Origin: Hevea brasiliensis
Lineage: Eukaryota > Streptophyta > Magnoliopsida > Malpighiales > Euphorbiaceae
Direction of reading: 5' to 3'
DNA: 64,000 bases
Assembly: GCF_030052815.1 (NCBI RefSeq)
Contig: NC_079503.1
Coordinates: forward strand, 44,248,735 to 44,312,734
The position numbers and the translations under genes are program-made. The number at the start of each line of letters is the position of its first letter. Positions within the stretch are counted from its first letter, which is position 1. Under the pieces are notes generated by a model that did no database searches, was not told the origin of the DNA, and saw nothing but the letters and a program-made list of their open reading frames with translations. Shown here piece after piece: positions 45,761-59,198 of the stretch.

Positions 45761-47330
45761 CAAGGCACAATGAATCAATCAGAGCAAGGCAGTGCTCCAG
45801 TTAGAGTCTACGCAATGAGATAGAGAGAAGAGGCTGAGACATCTGACATTGTGGCTAGTACCTTCTCAACTTTTAATCAAGATGTGTTTGTTTTATTTGA
45901 TCCGGGTTCTACCCACTCCTATGTGAGTACTAGCATCATTGATTGCATTGTTGTTCCGTGTGTGAAAATGGACTTTGAGGTGCTAGTAATAAGTCTGCTA
46001 TGACAAGAGGTCAAGGTCAATAAAATGTATAGGGATTGTCCTTTAGTGATCCAAGGACATACTTTTCTGTCTGATCTGATTGAAATGCCCTTCAGAGATT
46101 ATGATATCATCTTGGGCATGGATTGGTTAGCCAGGCATCACACCATGATTGACTATAGACTGAAGACAGTCACTTTTGGTCTCCCTCAGTATAGTGATAT
46201 GGTAATACATGGGGAGAGGCTGCTATTGCCATCAAACATCATTTTAGCTGCACTAGCCAGTAAAATGATCAAAAAGGGTTGTGAAGCATACTTGGCACAT
46301 GTGGTAGACACCCAAGTGGGGAGTCCAGCATTGAGGGACATCCCTACAGTATATGACTTTTCAGATGTGTTTCCTGATGAATTTTCAGGATTACCTCTAG
46401 GGCTTCGTCTGCCCTAGTGTGTCTCCTTGGGGAGCACTAGTATTGTTTGTTAAGAAGAAAGATGGCACTCTCCACTTATGTATTGACTACCGGCAGTTGA
46501 ATAAGGTAACAGTAAAGAACAGATATCCATTGCCTCGTATCGATGATCTGTTTGATCAGTTGAAGGGTGTAGCTGTATTCTCCAAAATTGATTTGTGATC
46601 TGGTTATTATCAGTTGAAAGTGCAAGAGTAGAATATTCCAAAAACTGCTTTCAGAACTCGATATGGCCACTATGAGTTTCTAGTAATGCCATTCGGGTTA
46701 ACTAATGCTCCAGCTGCTTTTATGGATCTGATGAACACTATCTTCAGACCATATCTTGACCAATTTGTGGTGGTGTTTATTGATGATATTTTAATATATT
46801 CGAGGAATGCAGAGGAGCATGACAGACATCTGCGGATTGTACTGCAGACTTTAAAGGAGAAACAACTATATGCCAAATTGTCGAAATGTGAATTTTGGCT
46901 GAAATGATTCTCTTTCTTGGGACATGTTGTGTCAGCTGAAGGGATCAAGGTAGATTCCAGTAAGGTAGAAGGTATCCTTAATTGGAAGCCACCTAGGAAT
47001 ATCACAGAAATTCGTAGTTTTCTAGGTTTAGCTGGATACTACCGTCGGTTTGTGAAAGGGTTTTCTATGTTAGCTTCTCCACTGACCAAACTGCTTCGAA
47101 AGGATGTAAAATTTCAGTGGACGGATAAATGCCAGCAGAGTTTTGATGAGTTAAAGAGGTGTTTGACTAAAGCTCCAGTCCTTACTTTACTTACACCGAG
47201 TAAAGAATACACAGTTTATAGTGATGCTTCTCAAAATGAGTTAGGCTGTGTACTGATGCAAGATTGGAATGTCATTGCTTATGCATCAAGCCAGCTGAAA
47301 CTACATGAGAGGAATTAACCAACACATGAT
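45761..47330 (+). pseudogene. pol: pol of element B: protease, reverse transcriptase, RNase H
   Basis: Protease DPGS at 45899-45910 ([12 protein letters not shown]), with a stop near 46003. Frame 46025-46417 covers the rest of protease and the linker, then a deletion of roughly 130 bp near 46400 removes the start of the reverse transcriptase: GLP of the linker runs straight into the SPWGA region. Stops at about 46596 and 46628. Frame 46686-46907 has [12 protein letters not shown] and FIDD. RNase H starts near 47210 ([14 protein letters not shown]) and is broken at 47318. Inactive. Confidence 0.9.
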
Positions 47331-49110
47331 TTGAAGCATGCAGCTATTATTTTTGCTCTGAAGATCTGGAGACACTATTTATATGGAGAGAAATGCTACA
47401 TTTACACAGATCACAAGAGCTTGAAGTACTTGGGCACCCAGAAGGAATTGAACTTGAGGTAGAGGAGATGGTTAGAACTGATTAAAGACTATGATTGCTT
47501 AATAGACTATCATCCAGGGAAATCAAATGTGGTGGTTGATGCCTTAAGTCTCAAGACTATGGCAAGTCTCAGAGTTTCTCCTTTGTCCATGGTACATGAA
47601 TTGAAAGCACAGAATGCCAGTTTGGAGATTGATGATGAGGGACAGACAGTAGTTGCATGGCATGTACAACCAGTGTTGATTGATCAGATCAGAATGGCTA
47701 CTCAGAATGATGAAAAATATCAGAAGCTACTAAAAAAAATCCATCAGGGCAAGAAACCTGAATTCTCTGTGAGAGATGATGGTTTATTCGTACATTAGGG
47801 CAGAATGTGCGTTCCTAATGATGTGAAATTGAGACAGATCATTATGAAGGAAGCACATGAGTCTCCTTTTGCTATGCACCCTGGTGGAACTAAAATGTAC
47901 AGAGGGCTGAAAGAGCATTACTAGTGGATGGGTATGAAAAGGGATGTAGTTGATTTTGTCTCCAAATGACTAACTTGTTAGCAAATGAAGGCAGAACATC
48001 AAGTACCAGCAGGTTTGTTACATCCATTGCCAGTACCATAGTGGAAATGGGTACTGGGAATAAATAACTATAGATTTTGTGATGGGACTTCTGAGGACAC
48101 AGAATAGTCATGATGCAGTATGGGTTATAGTTGACAGACTGACCAAGTCTGCTCACTTTTTGCCAGTACGGATGGAATATAGTTTGGAGAGATTGCACAT
48201 AATTGAGATTGTAAAACTGCATGGAGTGCCAGTATCGATTGTATCAGACAGAGATCCTAGGTTCACTTCTAAATTTTGGGGTAATATTCAGAGAGCCCTA
48301 GAAACTCGATTGAACTTCAGCACAGCATTCCACCCACAGAAAGATGGCCAGTCTGAGAGGGTAATTCAGATATTGGAGGATATGCTACGGGCTTGTGTGA
48401 TTGAGTTTGAAGGTAGTTGGGATATACACTTGCCTTTAATTGAGTTTGCTTATAACAACAGCTACCAATCAAGCATTGGGATGCCTCCATATAAAGCTTT
48501 GTATGGCAGAAAGTACAGAACTCCTCTATGTTGAAATGAAGTAGGTGAAAAGAAGATGATTGGACCAGAAATTATTCAACAGACAGAGGAAAAGATCAGA
48601 TTGATCAGAGATCGACTCAAGGTTGCATCAGACTGTCAGAAGTCCTATGTTAATCTGAAGAGAAGAGATATTGAATATCCAGTGGGTGATAAGGTATTCC
48701 TTAAAGTTTTTCCTTGGAAGAGGATTATGAGATTTGGCAGAAAGGGGAAACTGAGTCCTCATTTCATCGGACCATATGAGGTTCTGGAAAGAGTGGGTCC
48801 TTTGGCATATCGGTTAGCATTAACTCCAGAGCTAGAAAGGATACACAGTGTCTTCCATGTGTCCATGTTAAGGAGGTACAGATCTGACTCATCTCATATT
48901 CTATCAGTTGAAGAGATTGAGGTAAATCCAAACCTCTCATATGAGGAAGAACCCATAGAAATTCTGGCATATGAGGTGAAGCAGCTGAGGAATAAACAGA
49001 TACACCTAGTTAAAGTGCTGTGAAACCATCATTCAGGCCAGGAAGTTATTTGGGAACGTGAAGAGGACATGAGGAGACAACACCCACAGCTGTTCAGAAA
49101 CTGATGCCAG
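47331..49110 (+). pseudogene. pol of element B: RNase H end, integrase, chromodomain
   Basis: RNase H end at 47400-47560 ([10 protein letters not shown]). Integrase HHCC region about 47840-47985, with TAG/TGA stops. Catalytic core in frame 48079-48534: VWVIVDRLTKSAHFLPV, IVSDRDPRFTSKFW and [15 protein letters not shown]. Then GPY/F and HSVFHVSMLRRY in frame 48556-49023, and a chromodomain ending at a TGA (49021-49023) that replaces a Trp/Arg position. The tail to 49110 aligns with the remnant in element A. Confidence 0.9.
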
Positions 49111-49136
49111 GTAAAATTTCGAGACGAAATTTATTT

Positions 49137-49151
49137 TAAGGGGGGGAGAAT
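49137..49151 (+). other. Polypurine tract of element B
   Basis: AAGGGGGGGAGAA directly before the LTR start TGTAACATCC at 49152. Confidence 0.85.
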
Positions 49152-52100
49152 TGTAACATCCTTATATTCGTAGTGCGTTCTACTGTTCCGGTGACCAGTG
49201 TCGGTCCGAATAGCTAGGATGCCTAGAACTACATTTAAATGTTAGTGAGGAGACATAAAATAATGAAATACAAGAAAGGAAAATACAAGAAAAACAAAGG
49301 AAAAATAATAGCAATGAAATGAAACTAAGTTAAACGAGTAAGCACCGCAGCGATGAGTGATCGCACAGGAAAGTTACGGCGCAGGCAATAGCTGACCCCA
49401 GGATTGCAGGGAACCCTCGAAATTTAGTTTTGAGATATAATTAAAGACTTATTGAAGTATAAATGTCATTAGAAAAATTAAAAAAAAATAATTAGTATAA
49501 GGAAAAACGAGAAATCGAGAAAACGACAAAACTCGGTGTTACCGAAGAATCGGAAATATAATCCGAATAGGGGCATTATGGTCAATTGACACCTAGAGTT
49601 GGCTTTTGACCTAAATGTCCATTAAAAATAAATGATATTAAAGTTTTAAAGTGGCACGAAAAATGAAATTTTATATGTTGTATAAATAAGGAAAAATATG
49701 GGGTATAATGTTGAATTAATGAAAGCTTAACCTTAACTTAAATTTTCTAATAACTTAGTGGACCACTATGGAGTATCTAAAGTATTAAAAACCCAAAATT
49801 GTCCCACTAACATTCTGCAACACCATTTCTTCGTCAAGTCCTCTCCTTGCCAAATTCAAAATCCCTTCCAAACCACCATTGCCGTCCCATGGTGAGCTCC
49901 ATGCATCCATGACCGAAGCTCCCAATGGTTAAGCTCCCTTCATTAAACTTGACCACCACACCTTGGACAGCACTTAGGGAACAAGAAAGGAGGAATTTGG
50001 TGGAGTTTTGAGGAAGTCCATAAGAGGTAAGTGGCCAACATTCTTCATCCTTTCTTTCTTAAACTTTGAGTTGAGGTTGGGGTTGTTTGATTTATGGAAG
50101 AAGTTTTGAGTTTTGATGAATTAAGGTACTGCTCCATTTTGGCAACCATAGAACTTCATCATGTATAGCTTATTTTTGCATGTAAATGGTAGTTTGGGAT
50201 GTTAAATTAAGTGCTTATATGTATTGAAGTTGATTCTAATGTATAAAGTTTGAATGGTGAGCTTGAAAAGTAAAAATGAAAGTTGATATGGAGGGATGTT
50301 ACTTTGGCAGCCTCATAATGGAAATTGATAATGTTCAAATTCATGAACTGTTGTTGAAGTATTGTACAAAAAAATGGCAGCCTATGTGTGTGGAATAGTA
50401 GTGATAGGTATGTAATTTGATGATGGAAGTATGTGTGATAATTAGAAGTATTTACGTATATATATTATTGGGTTTGAACTTTGTGAATTGTGACTGCATT
50501 TGGTGTATTTTGAAGTTGTTATATTCTGTCCAAGTTGACCAATAATGTAAAGAATTGAATGGTTATGGTTAGTGCCAAATGCAGAATGGTATGGAGAAGT
50601 GAGGAGATAGTTGGTGAATGTGTGTTGATTTGGTGTTTAAAAGGCATGTAAAGGGCAGTGTGCAAATGGGCCTATAACCCTAAGTGTGTGGCTCCAATTG
50701 CTATGAGGCCAGTTGGAGGTGAAACTAGGCACAAAATGTGCCAACTTTCATGAAGAAATTCTACCTAAATTCTATCCAGAAAGTGACTTGAGAAATGACC
50801 AAATCCGGATTAGTGACTTGAAAACCTGAAAATTGACCATTTGCGCAGCAGTTAGTGTTTTGGCCATAACTCACTTAAAACAGATCCAAAAGACCTAAAA
50901 TTTTTACCATGAATATATTAGACATAGAGCTACAATTCTTATGAATACACCAAAGCCCAGAAATGGCCAGAACCAAGTCAAATAGCTTGCAAAAATTCGG
51001 GTACCAAAACTGCCAGAACTAAAAGTGACCTAAAATTGACCAAATTTTGCACTAAAGGTGCAATCTATCTAGCTTTAGTAAATTGACCATATCTTGGTCT
51101 ATACAACTCAGAATGACCTGAAATTTTGCCCAGAGTGCAATAAGACATAAAGCTACAATTTTACTTCTTTGACCATAAGCTAAAAACTAGGAGAAATAGG
51201 ACTTTAAGTTAGACCAATCTAGCACACAAAAATTGAGAATTTAACAATTACATAAAATGATGCTTGAAGTAATTTGGCAATGAATGCCTACTTGTGAAAA
51301 GGGTAAATTGCATTATATTGACAGCATATTGAATTGTAAATTGTGACATATTGGTAACATTAAACCTAATTCACCTAGAGTGAATCAAAGTTCAATATTA
51401 TAGGTTGACTAAGGAAAACAATAGAATTAAATAAATAAATTATTGAACCTTATTGTCAGAGACAGTTTAAATGAGTACTAAAATAATTTAAATTGTGTGT
51501 TTCAGTTAGCAACAGGGAAGGGGAAGGAAACACTGAGTCAGGGACAAGAGGTTACACTTTAGAGGTTTGTGCACAACAGTTATTTCTTTTGAATTTTTCA
51601 ATTGAAATAAATTATGACAATTTGTATGTTATTGTTTTAAATTGTGGAAAATTGTTTGAATGGAAATTTGATGGATACTTATTGCTTGAAAAATATTGAA
51701 AATAGTTTGAAACCACAGCTATCATGTATATTTGATTGAATTCCTTACTAGCTTGTCTAGTGAGACGAATTGGCTTTGAATTCCCTCTCTGACTGAAGTG
51801 TTAAGGTGTGTGTCAGTTGAGGACGAATAGGATGAGGACTAATATTATTGCTAGCTAGCTATGTTATTCCTCACTAGCCATTGGCTTTTGGGATGAATTG
51901 GACTATGAAATCATGATTAAGCTATGTGTGTGATTTATTGATATTTATTGTGATATTGCGAAATGGAGTTTAAATTCTTTATGACATTATCTGTCTTTTG
52001 AATTTAACTATGATTTTAAGTATTCACAGTTTATATGATTTATGGTTTATTGTTTTAAAATGTATTTTCTTAATGTTGTGCACCACTAAGACTTGGCTCA

Positions 52101-52714
52101 GCGATAGCTTTTTCATTGCTGCCGCAGGTAGACAGACGGACAGAGCAGCAGAGTAGGCTGCTTGTGCTACATTTTGAGATTTCGTCGGATATATTGAGTA
52201 TACCATTTTTTGTAGTTTTTGTAATAATGTATGTGCAATGTATGTATATATTGTACTTGGTCTTGAATAGTTGTAAACTAAAATTATAAATTATTTTGGC
52301 TTGTAAAAATATTATGACATATTTCTCTTATATCAGCTTTTAGAAATACTGGAAAATTGATTTTGAATTGAGTTGAGAAATTATTGTGTTGAACTATTAT
52401 TGGATTTTGGGATTGAACAAATATATATTGAAAGTGCTTTTTACAGGTTTTTGAAGAACTGTTTTATTCAAAATATAGATAACACTCTGCCTAAATTTTT
52501 ATAGAAATTACTGATACTCAGATTTGTTATTTGGTTTCATTTCAGTTAAAAATATTTTAAGACCTGTCAAAAGTGCTCACCATTGTAAAAAGAAATGAGA
52601 AAAGGTTTAAAATCCCTTGTATTGTATTTAATGGGTTATCAGTAGACGAAGTTTAGTAATTCATTAGATATAATATGGGATCATATTATGCCTTACAGAG
52701 GGGTAGGGTGTGAC
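49152..52714 (+). repeat. 3' LTR of element B
   Basis: 3563 bp, TGTAACATCC to GTGTGACA, followed by the TGGGT target copy. TATAAATA 49681-49688; GTAAGT 50027-50032; TTTCAG ending 51505; donor AGGTTTGT at 51565; GCCGCAG ending 52127. The hairpin near 52085 is weakened by one mismatch. Terminal stem arms 52619-52641 and 52654-52676 have several decayed pairs. Confidence 0.95.
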
Positions 52715-53127
52715 ATGGGTATTTGGGCTTGGTGGAGGCAACGGTTGTGGTCTTGTGGCTCCTTTAGGATCCAATCTTTAGGTAGAAAGACTTCATTCCA
52801 TTTGATGGCTTTTTGGGAATAACAACATTGGCTCTAGTAAGATCAGTTTGAAGGAGGAGGGTTTCTCCTTTCTGACTGTGAATTAGAACTTTAGAAGCAA
52901 AAATAGTCATCATGGCTTTGTAATGAACTTTAAAAATCAATGCAACAGGAATAGATCCAGGAAGCATTTTATAATTATGAGTTTTAATTTGCAAAATAAG
53001 ATTATCAAGCAAATTTCTATCATTTAAAGAAATAATTAAGTTTGGATAACATTCAAAAGAAATTGGACCAATGCAAAGACTAGACTCAACAGAACTAAGC
53101 AAAGAATCTTGGAAGTCATAGAAGCGA
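52715..53127 (-). pseudogene. Pararetroviral movement protein, fragment (minus strand)
   Basis: A frame of 112 codons (53102-52764) matches the plus-strand copy at 54906-55208: LCIGPISFECYPNL, LQIKTHNYKML, ALIFKVHYKAMM. This is the core of a 30K-superfamily movement protein, which in caulimovirids lets virus pass through plasmodesmata. The frame is continuous with the linker on the other side of element B. The N-terminus is missing: at 53127 it is joined to 18 bp of viral leader (53128-53145) and then to the oppositely oriented copy. Confidence 0.8.
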
Positions 53128-53145
53128 GTTATAATAGCATAAAAG
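53128..53145 (-). other. Leader fragment at the head-to-head viral junction
   Basis: TTATAATAGCATAAAA matches the minus-strand leader copy near 16157-16172 and, inverted, 12706-12721. It sits as filler between the minus-strand and plus-strand viral copies. Confidence 0.7.
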
Positions 53146-54310
53146 GTTAGTTCAGGTAGGAATCAAGCCCTTAACAAAAGAAGGTCTAAACAGTTCCATC
53201 TTAGTTGTTCTTAGCTTAAAGAAATCACCCAGTTCCCTGACGGAAAAGTAAAACTCTCTTTTGCTAGAAAACCCCCAACTTCCAAAAGATCTTTTAATGC
53301 TACCTCTTCCTCTGGAACTATAGACCTAGGAAGAATCTCACAACTACCTACATCTACCTCAAGCCAGAACACCCTTTGTAATTAATTATCCAACAACTAC
53401 AGAACATTTTACTCGAATCCCAAATCTACCTAGACACTCAACTTCTGTCATACCAAGAATAGCTTTAATGCAAATTGTAGACTTTTCAACTACCATACCA
53501 CGACCTGTCTATTCCACTCCTGGAGAACAACCCAGACCTACATCTCCAACCTTTTCTTCTGTGACTGAGAATATAAAATCTGAACTGAAAGTTCTTTAAA
53601 AAGATTTTCAGATTAACAAAGCTTATCTTTAAAAAGATTTTTATGCCCCTCATAATCATGAGAAAAAACTTTGGTTTTTCCAAAACTTTATGGATCAAAG
53701 GCAGGAGATCCAAGAGAGATTTTATGCATTCCTTCATAAGCATCAAACGCATATTTTCTTTTTTGATTGGTTTGAAAATTATGCTTCTGAAAATCACCTG
53801 GAATATCCTTTTGCTTCTAAAACATTAAACCCACTTTCTTAAACAATTTCCTGGCAAACTTCAAAAGGTGAATGGATTCAATCTGTCTATCCACCTCTCC
53901 GAGAACTTCAAATCAAACACTTCAAAATCACCCTTACAGCTTCCCCTTTCAAACTTGAGAGTGAGAAAAACACTGAGAGAGATCTTGAAAATATCATCCA
54001 GCAGAGCAATTGGACCAATAGTTATCTTCATAATATTAGAAAATAGTTAAATGATCTCCAAAAGTAGATTCAGCACCCAACTACCATCATCTCCTCCACA
54101 GAAACAAAGATGAAAGCTCTAGCCTTTAAGCCTTTTGAAGTTTCAAAAAGCTCTCTGGCTAGCCTTCAACAAAAGAACAAAGAAGAATTTCTTCAAGCTA
54201 TTCAGGATCGCCTGAACCAACTTCCATCAACTTCTTCAAAGTCCAATGTCGTCATTCCAGACACTCCTGAAGCCTCTGTCAATGTAATGGAACAACCCTC
54301 TGATGATCCT
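53146..54310 (+). pseudogene. Pararetroviral ORF1 fragment: movement protein piece, linker, coat N-terminus
   Basis: Starts inside the movement protein (LVQVGIKPLTK region). It lacks about 419 bp relative to the copy at 54874-55292, with AG microhomology at the join (53215), then runs through the Ser/Thr/Pro linker, the aromatic FFDWFENYASENHLEYPF domain and a polar segment to the coat N-terminus (frame 54110-54310, FKPFEVSKSSLASLQQKN). At about 54305-54310 it is fused, at a shared GATGATCC-like stretch, to the end of the leader/primer site of the next unit. Stops are present throughout. Confidence 0.8.
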
Positions 54311-54319
54311 GCATCCCTT

Positions 54320-54332
54320 TGGTATCAGAGCC
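54320..54332 (+). other. Pararetroviral primer-binding site
   Basis: TGGTATCAGAGCC, the initiator tRNA-Met site that primes minus-strand DNA in Caulimoviridae and conventionally marks genome position 1. The leader before it (GATCCTGCATCCCTTT) matches 12829-12845. Confidence 0.85.
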
Positions 54333-54494
54333 TGGGGGGATAGAGTGATTATTGCCTAATATCTTTGTGAGTTTTAGTTGTTTGGTTAGTGCATTCCTGA
54401 GTCCTTTTGAGGTTGCTGGTCGTAAGTCCTAGTGGTTTGGCTATAAATCCAGATATCCTACTGTAGGGAATGTATTAATTAGACTATTCAACTC
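54333..54494 (+). other. Viral leader between primer site and ORF1
   Basis: About 160 bases without an open frame, ending CTC before the ORF1 ATG (54495). I see no clear regulatory motif. Confidence 0.6.
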
Positions 54495-55551
54495 ATGGAT
54501 ATATTTTGCAGAAATCAATCTATTTCCAATTCTTCTACCTCTGGAATTGAAGAGAAGATAGTCAACAGTGAAGAATTAATTATTGAAGACTTTGAAAAAG
54601 TAATAGATAATTGGGAACTTCCTAAAGTTCAGAAAGATTAGATCTATAAACAAAGCAAGTTTAACTTCCTTACCAAAACTGATTATACCATCAAAACTGA
54701 GGAAAGAGATATTCCAATCACAAAGCCTTTTGAGATCATCAAGCTTTTAACTTCTGCTTCTTTAAACAAACACAAAACCAAAGGTTACAGTTATGTCCAT
54801 ATAGGGTTAGTTCAGGTAGGAATCAAGCCCTTAACAAAAAAAGGTCTAAACACTTCCATCTTAGCCGTTCTTAGAGACGCTCACTTCTATTACTTCCAAG
54901 ATTCTTTGCTTAGTTCTGTTGAGTCTAGTCTTTGCATTGGTCCAATTTCTTTTGAATGTTATCCAAACTTAACTGATTCTTTAAATGATAGAAATTTGCT
55001 TAATAGTCTTATTTTGCAAATTAAAACTCACAATTATAAAATGCTTCCTAGATCTATTCCTATTGCTTTGATTTTTAAAGTTCATTACAAAGCCATGATG
55101 ATTGCTTTTGCTTCTAAAGTTCTAATTCACAGTCAGAAAGGAGAAACCCTCCTCCTTCAAACTAATCTTACCAGAGCCAATGCTGTTATTCCCAAAGCCA
55201 TCAAATGAAATGAAGTCTCACTACCTGAAGACTGGATCCTAGAAGGAGCCACAAGACCACAACCACTGCCTCCACCTAGCCCAAATACCCAGCTTAAAGA
55301 AATTGGCCAGTTCCCTGGCGGAAAAATAAAACTCTCTTTTGCTAGAAAACCCCTAACTTCCAGAAGATCTTTTGATGCTACCTCTTCCTCTAGAACTATA
55401 GACCTAGGAAGAATCTCACAACTACTTACTGTCATTGATCTACCTTTAACCAGAACAACCCTCTGTAATTAATTATCCAACAATTATAGAACACTTTACT
55501 CAAATCCTAGATCTACCTAGACACTTAACTTCTGACATACCAAGAACAACT
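54495..55551 (+). pseudogene. Pararetroviral ORF1 start: movement protein and linker
   Basis: ATG at 54495 (MDIFCRNQSIS). A single frame runs through TAG at 54639, the movement protein core (YSYVHIGLVQVGIKPLTKKG; LCIGPISFECYPNL; FKVHYKAMM) and TGA at 55206, then into the Pro/Ser/Thr-rich linker until a 1-base insertion near 55455-55465 shifts it. The family protein forms tubules or gates plasmodesmata. This is the only copy in the window with the true ORF1 N-terminus. It is interrupted at 55551 by a solo LTR. Confidence 0.85.
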
Positions 55552-58500
55552 TGTAACACCCCTATGTTCGGTAGTGCATTCTACTGTTCCGGTGGCCAGT
55601 GTTGTCCGGACAGCTAGAATGCCTAGAACTACACTTCGATATGAGTGAGGAGACATAAAATAATGAAATAAAAGAAAAGAAAATACAAGAAAAATAAAGG
55701 AAAAATAATAGCAAAGAAATGTAACCAAGTTAAACGAGCCGAGAACCCTAGCGATGGGTGACCACACCGGGAAGTCACGGCGTGGACCGTTGGCTAGCCC
55801 TGGACCGTGGGGAACCCTGGAAAATATCTTTAGGACTTAAATAGACACCTATTGAAATACAAATATCATTAGAAATATCAAAGAAAAATTAAATAATTAG
55901 AACAAAGAAAAGTGAGAAATCGAAAAACGGACAAAACCCGGTGTTACCGAAAAAACAGGAATGCAACCCGAATAGGGGCATTGTGGTCATTTGACACCCC
56001 GAGTTGTATTTTGACCTAAATTTCCATTGAAAATAAATAATATTACACTTGGAAAATATAATGAAAAATTAAATTAGGGGTACCTAATATAAATAGCAAA
56101 AATAGGGTTCAAATTAGGTAATTAACATATTTAAACATAAAATATGATTGATTTTATGTGAGTGGACCACTAAGGACTATAAAATGCATTAAGTGGGCAG
56201 ATTGCTCCACTAAAACTTCATCTTCAACCTTTGAAGACCACCATTGCCGAAATGAAAGCTTTAGAAACCTCCATTGCCGAAATTTGAAGGAGCTTCATCA
56301 TCCTCTCCATTTCACCTCCAAACACCAAGGTTGCTTCATTGAAATTTATCCCCACATCACAAGGAAGAGTTTGATAGCAATTTTAAGAAGTTTTGGTGAA
56401 GATTTAAGAAGTCTCATCCATAGGTAAGTTTGAGTTTTTGATTGTTGCTTTGTTAAAGTTTGTAAGGATGTTATGGGTGTTTGATTTATGAAGAAATTTT
56501 TGAGGTTTGATGTTGAATGTGAATGTGTACTTTTGGCAGCCATGGAAACACCTTGAAGGCAGTTTATTTTTGCTTGTAAATGGTGAATTAAATGATTGAT
56601 TAAATGTATATTGTGTAGGAAATTGCTTGGGTGATGTATACTTAGTATATGTAAATGTAAAATGAAATCTAAAGCTTGGAAAGTAATGGAATGTAAGTGT
56701 ACCATTGTGGCAGTTTGCTAACTCTTGAAGAATGCTGGAATTCATGCTTGGTTTATGGAATAATGATGTTAAAATGTGTTGGTTGTTATGGCAGTTTTAG
56801 TGTATGTATGGTGGTGTGAAGTGGGACATGTAAATGAGCATGAATAGGTGATTGAATTGTTGTAAATTGGATTGAAAAATTCTGCACTTGTTGGTGCACA
56901 TTGAATGCAATTGTAAGCTTCCAAAATGACCTATAATGTGTTGTGAATTATGTTTAGGTCATGATACAACCAGAATTGGCTTGAATGTTGAGTTTGGTAA
57001 GTGTTAACAATGATCCTTGATGTGTATGAAAGAAATGCAATAAGGCAGTTTGTGTTTTAGGCCTATAACTTTAAGTGTGTGGCTCCAATTGGTATGAGAC
57101 CAATTGGAGGTGAAACTTGGCAAAAAATGTGCCAACTTTCATGAAGGAAGCATGCCAAAATTCTGCTTGCAAGGTAGCTTGAAAAATGACCAAATCTGGA
57201 TTAAGTGCAAATAAGGCCTGAAAATTGACCATTTGGGCAGTAGTTAGCGTTTAGGCCATAACTCACTCAAAACAGGTCCAATTGACCTGAAATTTTAACC
57301 ATGAATAGTTAAGACCCATATCTACAAGTCTTATGAAGACACCAAAGCCAAGAAATGACCATAAACAAGTCAAACAGCTTGCACATATTCGGGTCCAAAA
57401 ACTGGCCGAACCTAAAATGACCTAAAGTGACCTAAAATGACCAATTTTGATGCAATTTGACCAGCAATAGTAAAATGACCATAACTTGGTCTACATAACT
57501 CAGAATGACCTGAAATTTTGCCCCGCGTTCCATAAGACATAGATCTACAAGTTTGTAGTTTTGACCGAAACCCGAAAACTGAGGGAACTAGGTCGTCCGG
57601 CTAGGTCAAACTAGTATCTCGGAACCCAGCAAATTGCAAGAAAACGCAAAATACATAGAAATGAATTTGGTAACATGTACCAACCCTAAAAATACTATCG
57701 AATGTGACATATTAATAACATTAAAACCTAATTTACCTAGAATGCATCAAGGGTCGACATATTAGGTTGACTAAGCAAATATTAGAATTCAGTGAATTAC
57801 TTATCAAGCATTATCGTTAGAGACAGTTTAAATGAATACTGAAACACTTCAAATTGTGTTTCTCAGTTAGCAAAGACTCAGGAAAAGGGAAGGAAACACT
57901 GAGTCCAGACCAGGAGACAGTTATCAGAGATTTGTGCACAACAGCTATTTCTTTTGAATTATTTTCAATTGAAATAAATTATGACTATTTGTATATTATT
58001 ATTTTAAATTGTGAAACTGTGAAAAATTGTTTGAATGATATTTGATGGATACTTATTGATTGAAAAGCACTGTAAATGGTTTGAAACCACAGCTATCATG
58101 TACATTGATTGTATTCCTCGCTAGCTTGTCTAGTGGGATGAATAAAATTCCCTCTCTGGCTGAAGTGTTGAGGTGTGTGCCTGTTGAGGACGAATAGAAT
58201 GAGTACTCATATTTTTGCTGGCTAGCTATGTTATTCCTTATTAGTCATTGACTTTTGGGACGAATTGAATACCTCATTAGCCATCGGCTTTTGGGATGAA
58301 TTGAACTTTGAAACATGATTTCAAGTTGTGTGTGATTTATTGATACGTATTGTAAGATTGTGAAATGGAGTTTAAATTCTTATTGACATTCACTATCTTT
58401 TGAATTTAACTATGTTTTGATTACAGAGATTTATTGTGATATTGTGTTAAATTCCTTATGACATTATTGTCTTGAATTTAACTATGGTTTTAAGTATCCA

Positions 58501-59198
58501 CTATTTATTTAACTTATGAATTGTGATTTAAAGTTGTATTTGGTTATTGTTGTGCACCACTGAGACATTGTCTCAGCGATAGCTTTTTATTGCTGTTGCA
58601 GGTAGACAGACAGACTGGGCAGCAGACTAGGCTGCTAGTACATCCAGCGAGAGATTATCGGGTATAATGAGTATACCACATTTTGCATTTTGTACTGTAA
58701 TGTATGACCACTGTATGTACATAGTATTTTGGTTTTGAGCAGTTGTAAATTAAAATTGTACATTAAAGTTGTAAAATAAATTATGAGTTATTTTAACTTG
58801 TAAAAATTGTATTATATTTCTTGTATCTCAGTCTTTGAAAAATCACTATGGATTTGAGTTGAGAAATATGTTGTGCTGAGAAATATGTTGGAGTTGAGAT
58901 TTGGAAATATATTGAAGTGCTTTTTACAGGTCTTCTGAAGAACTGTTTTATCCAAAATACAGATGGCACTCTGCCAAAATTTTTACAGAAATTCCAAATA
59001 ATTCAAATGTGTTAGTTCTATCACTTCAGTTCAAAAAGGTTTTTAACACCTGTAAATAGTGCTCACCACTGTAAAAGAAGTAAGAAAAGTTTTTAAAATC
59101 CCTTGTAGTGTATTTAATGGGTTATCAGTAGACGGAGTTGATAATTCATTAGGTATACTACGGGATCATGTTATGCCTTACAGAGGGGTAAGGTGTGA
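55552..59198 (+). mobile_element. Solo LTR, subfamily B, in the viral linker
   Basis: About 3.65 kb, TGTAACACCCC to GTGTGA(CA). CAACT at 55547-55551 and 59199-59203 would be the target duplication if the terminal CA is counted with the flank; with the canonical CA end at 59200 only ACT is repeated. TATAAATA 56088-56095; GTAAGT 56424-56429; TCTCAG ending 57866; the next donor is lost (GATTTGT); GTTGCAG ending 58601. Hairpin CTGAGAC/GTCTCAG 58560-58576. Terminal stem 59105-59127 with 59139-59161. Confidence 0.9.

Larger units (their letters stand above)
29837..52714 (+). mobile_element. Element B: full-length Ty3/gypsy chromovirus, interrupted by element C
   Basis: Both LTRs, primer site, gag, pol with chromodomain and polypurine tract are present, and TGGGT flanks both ends (29832-29836 and 52715-52719). 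Without the nested element C it is about 11.9 kb. LTR pairs differ by scattered substitutions, clearly more than the LTR pair of C. All coding parts are broken. It lies in the linker between the viral movement and coat domains. Confidence 0.95.
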
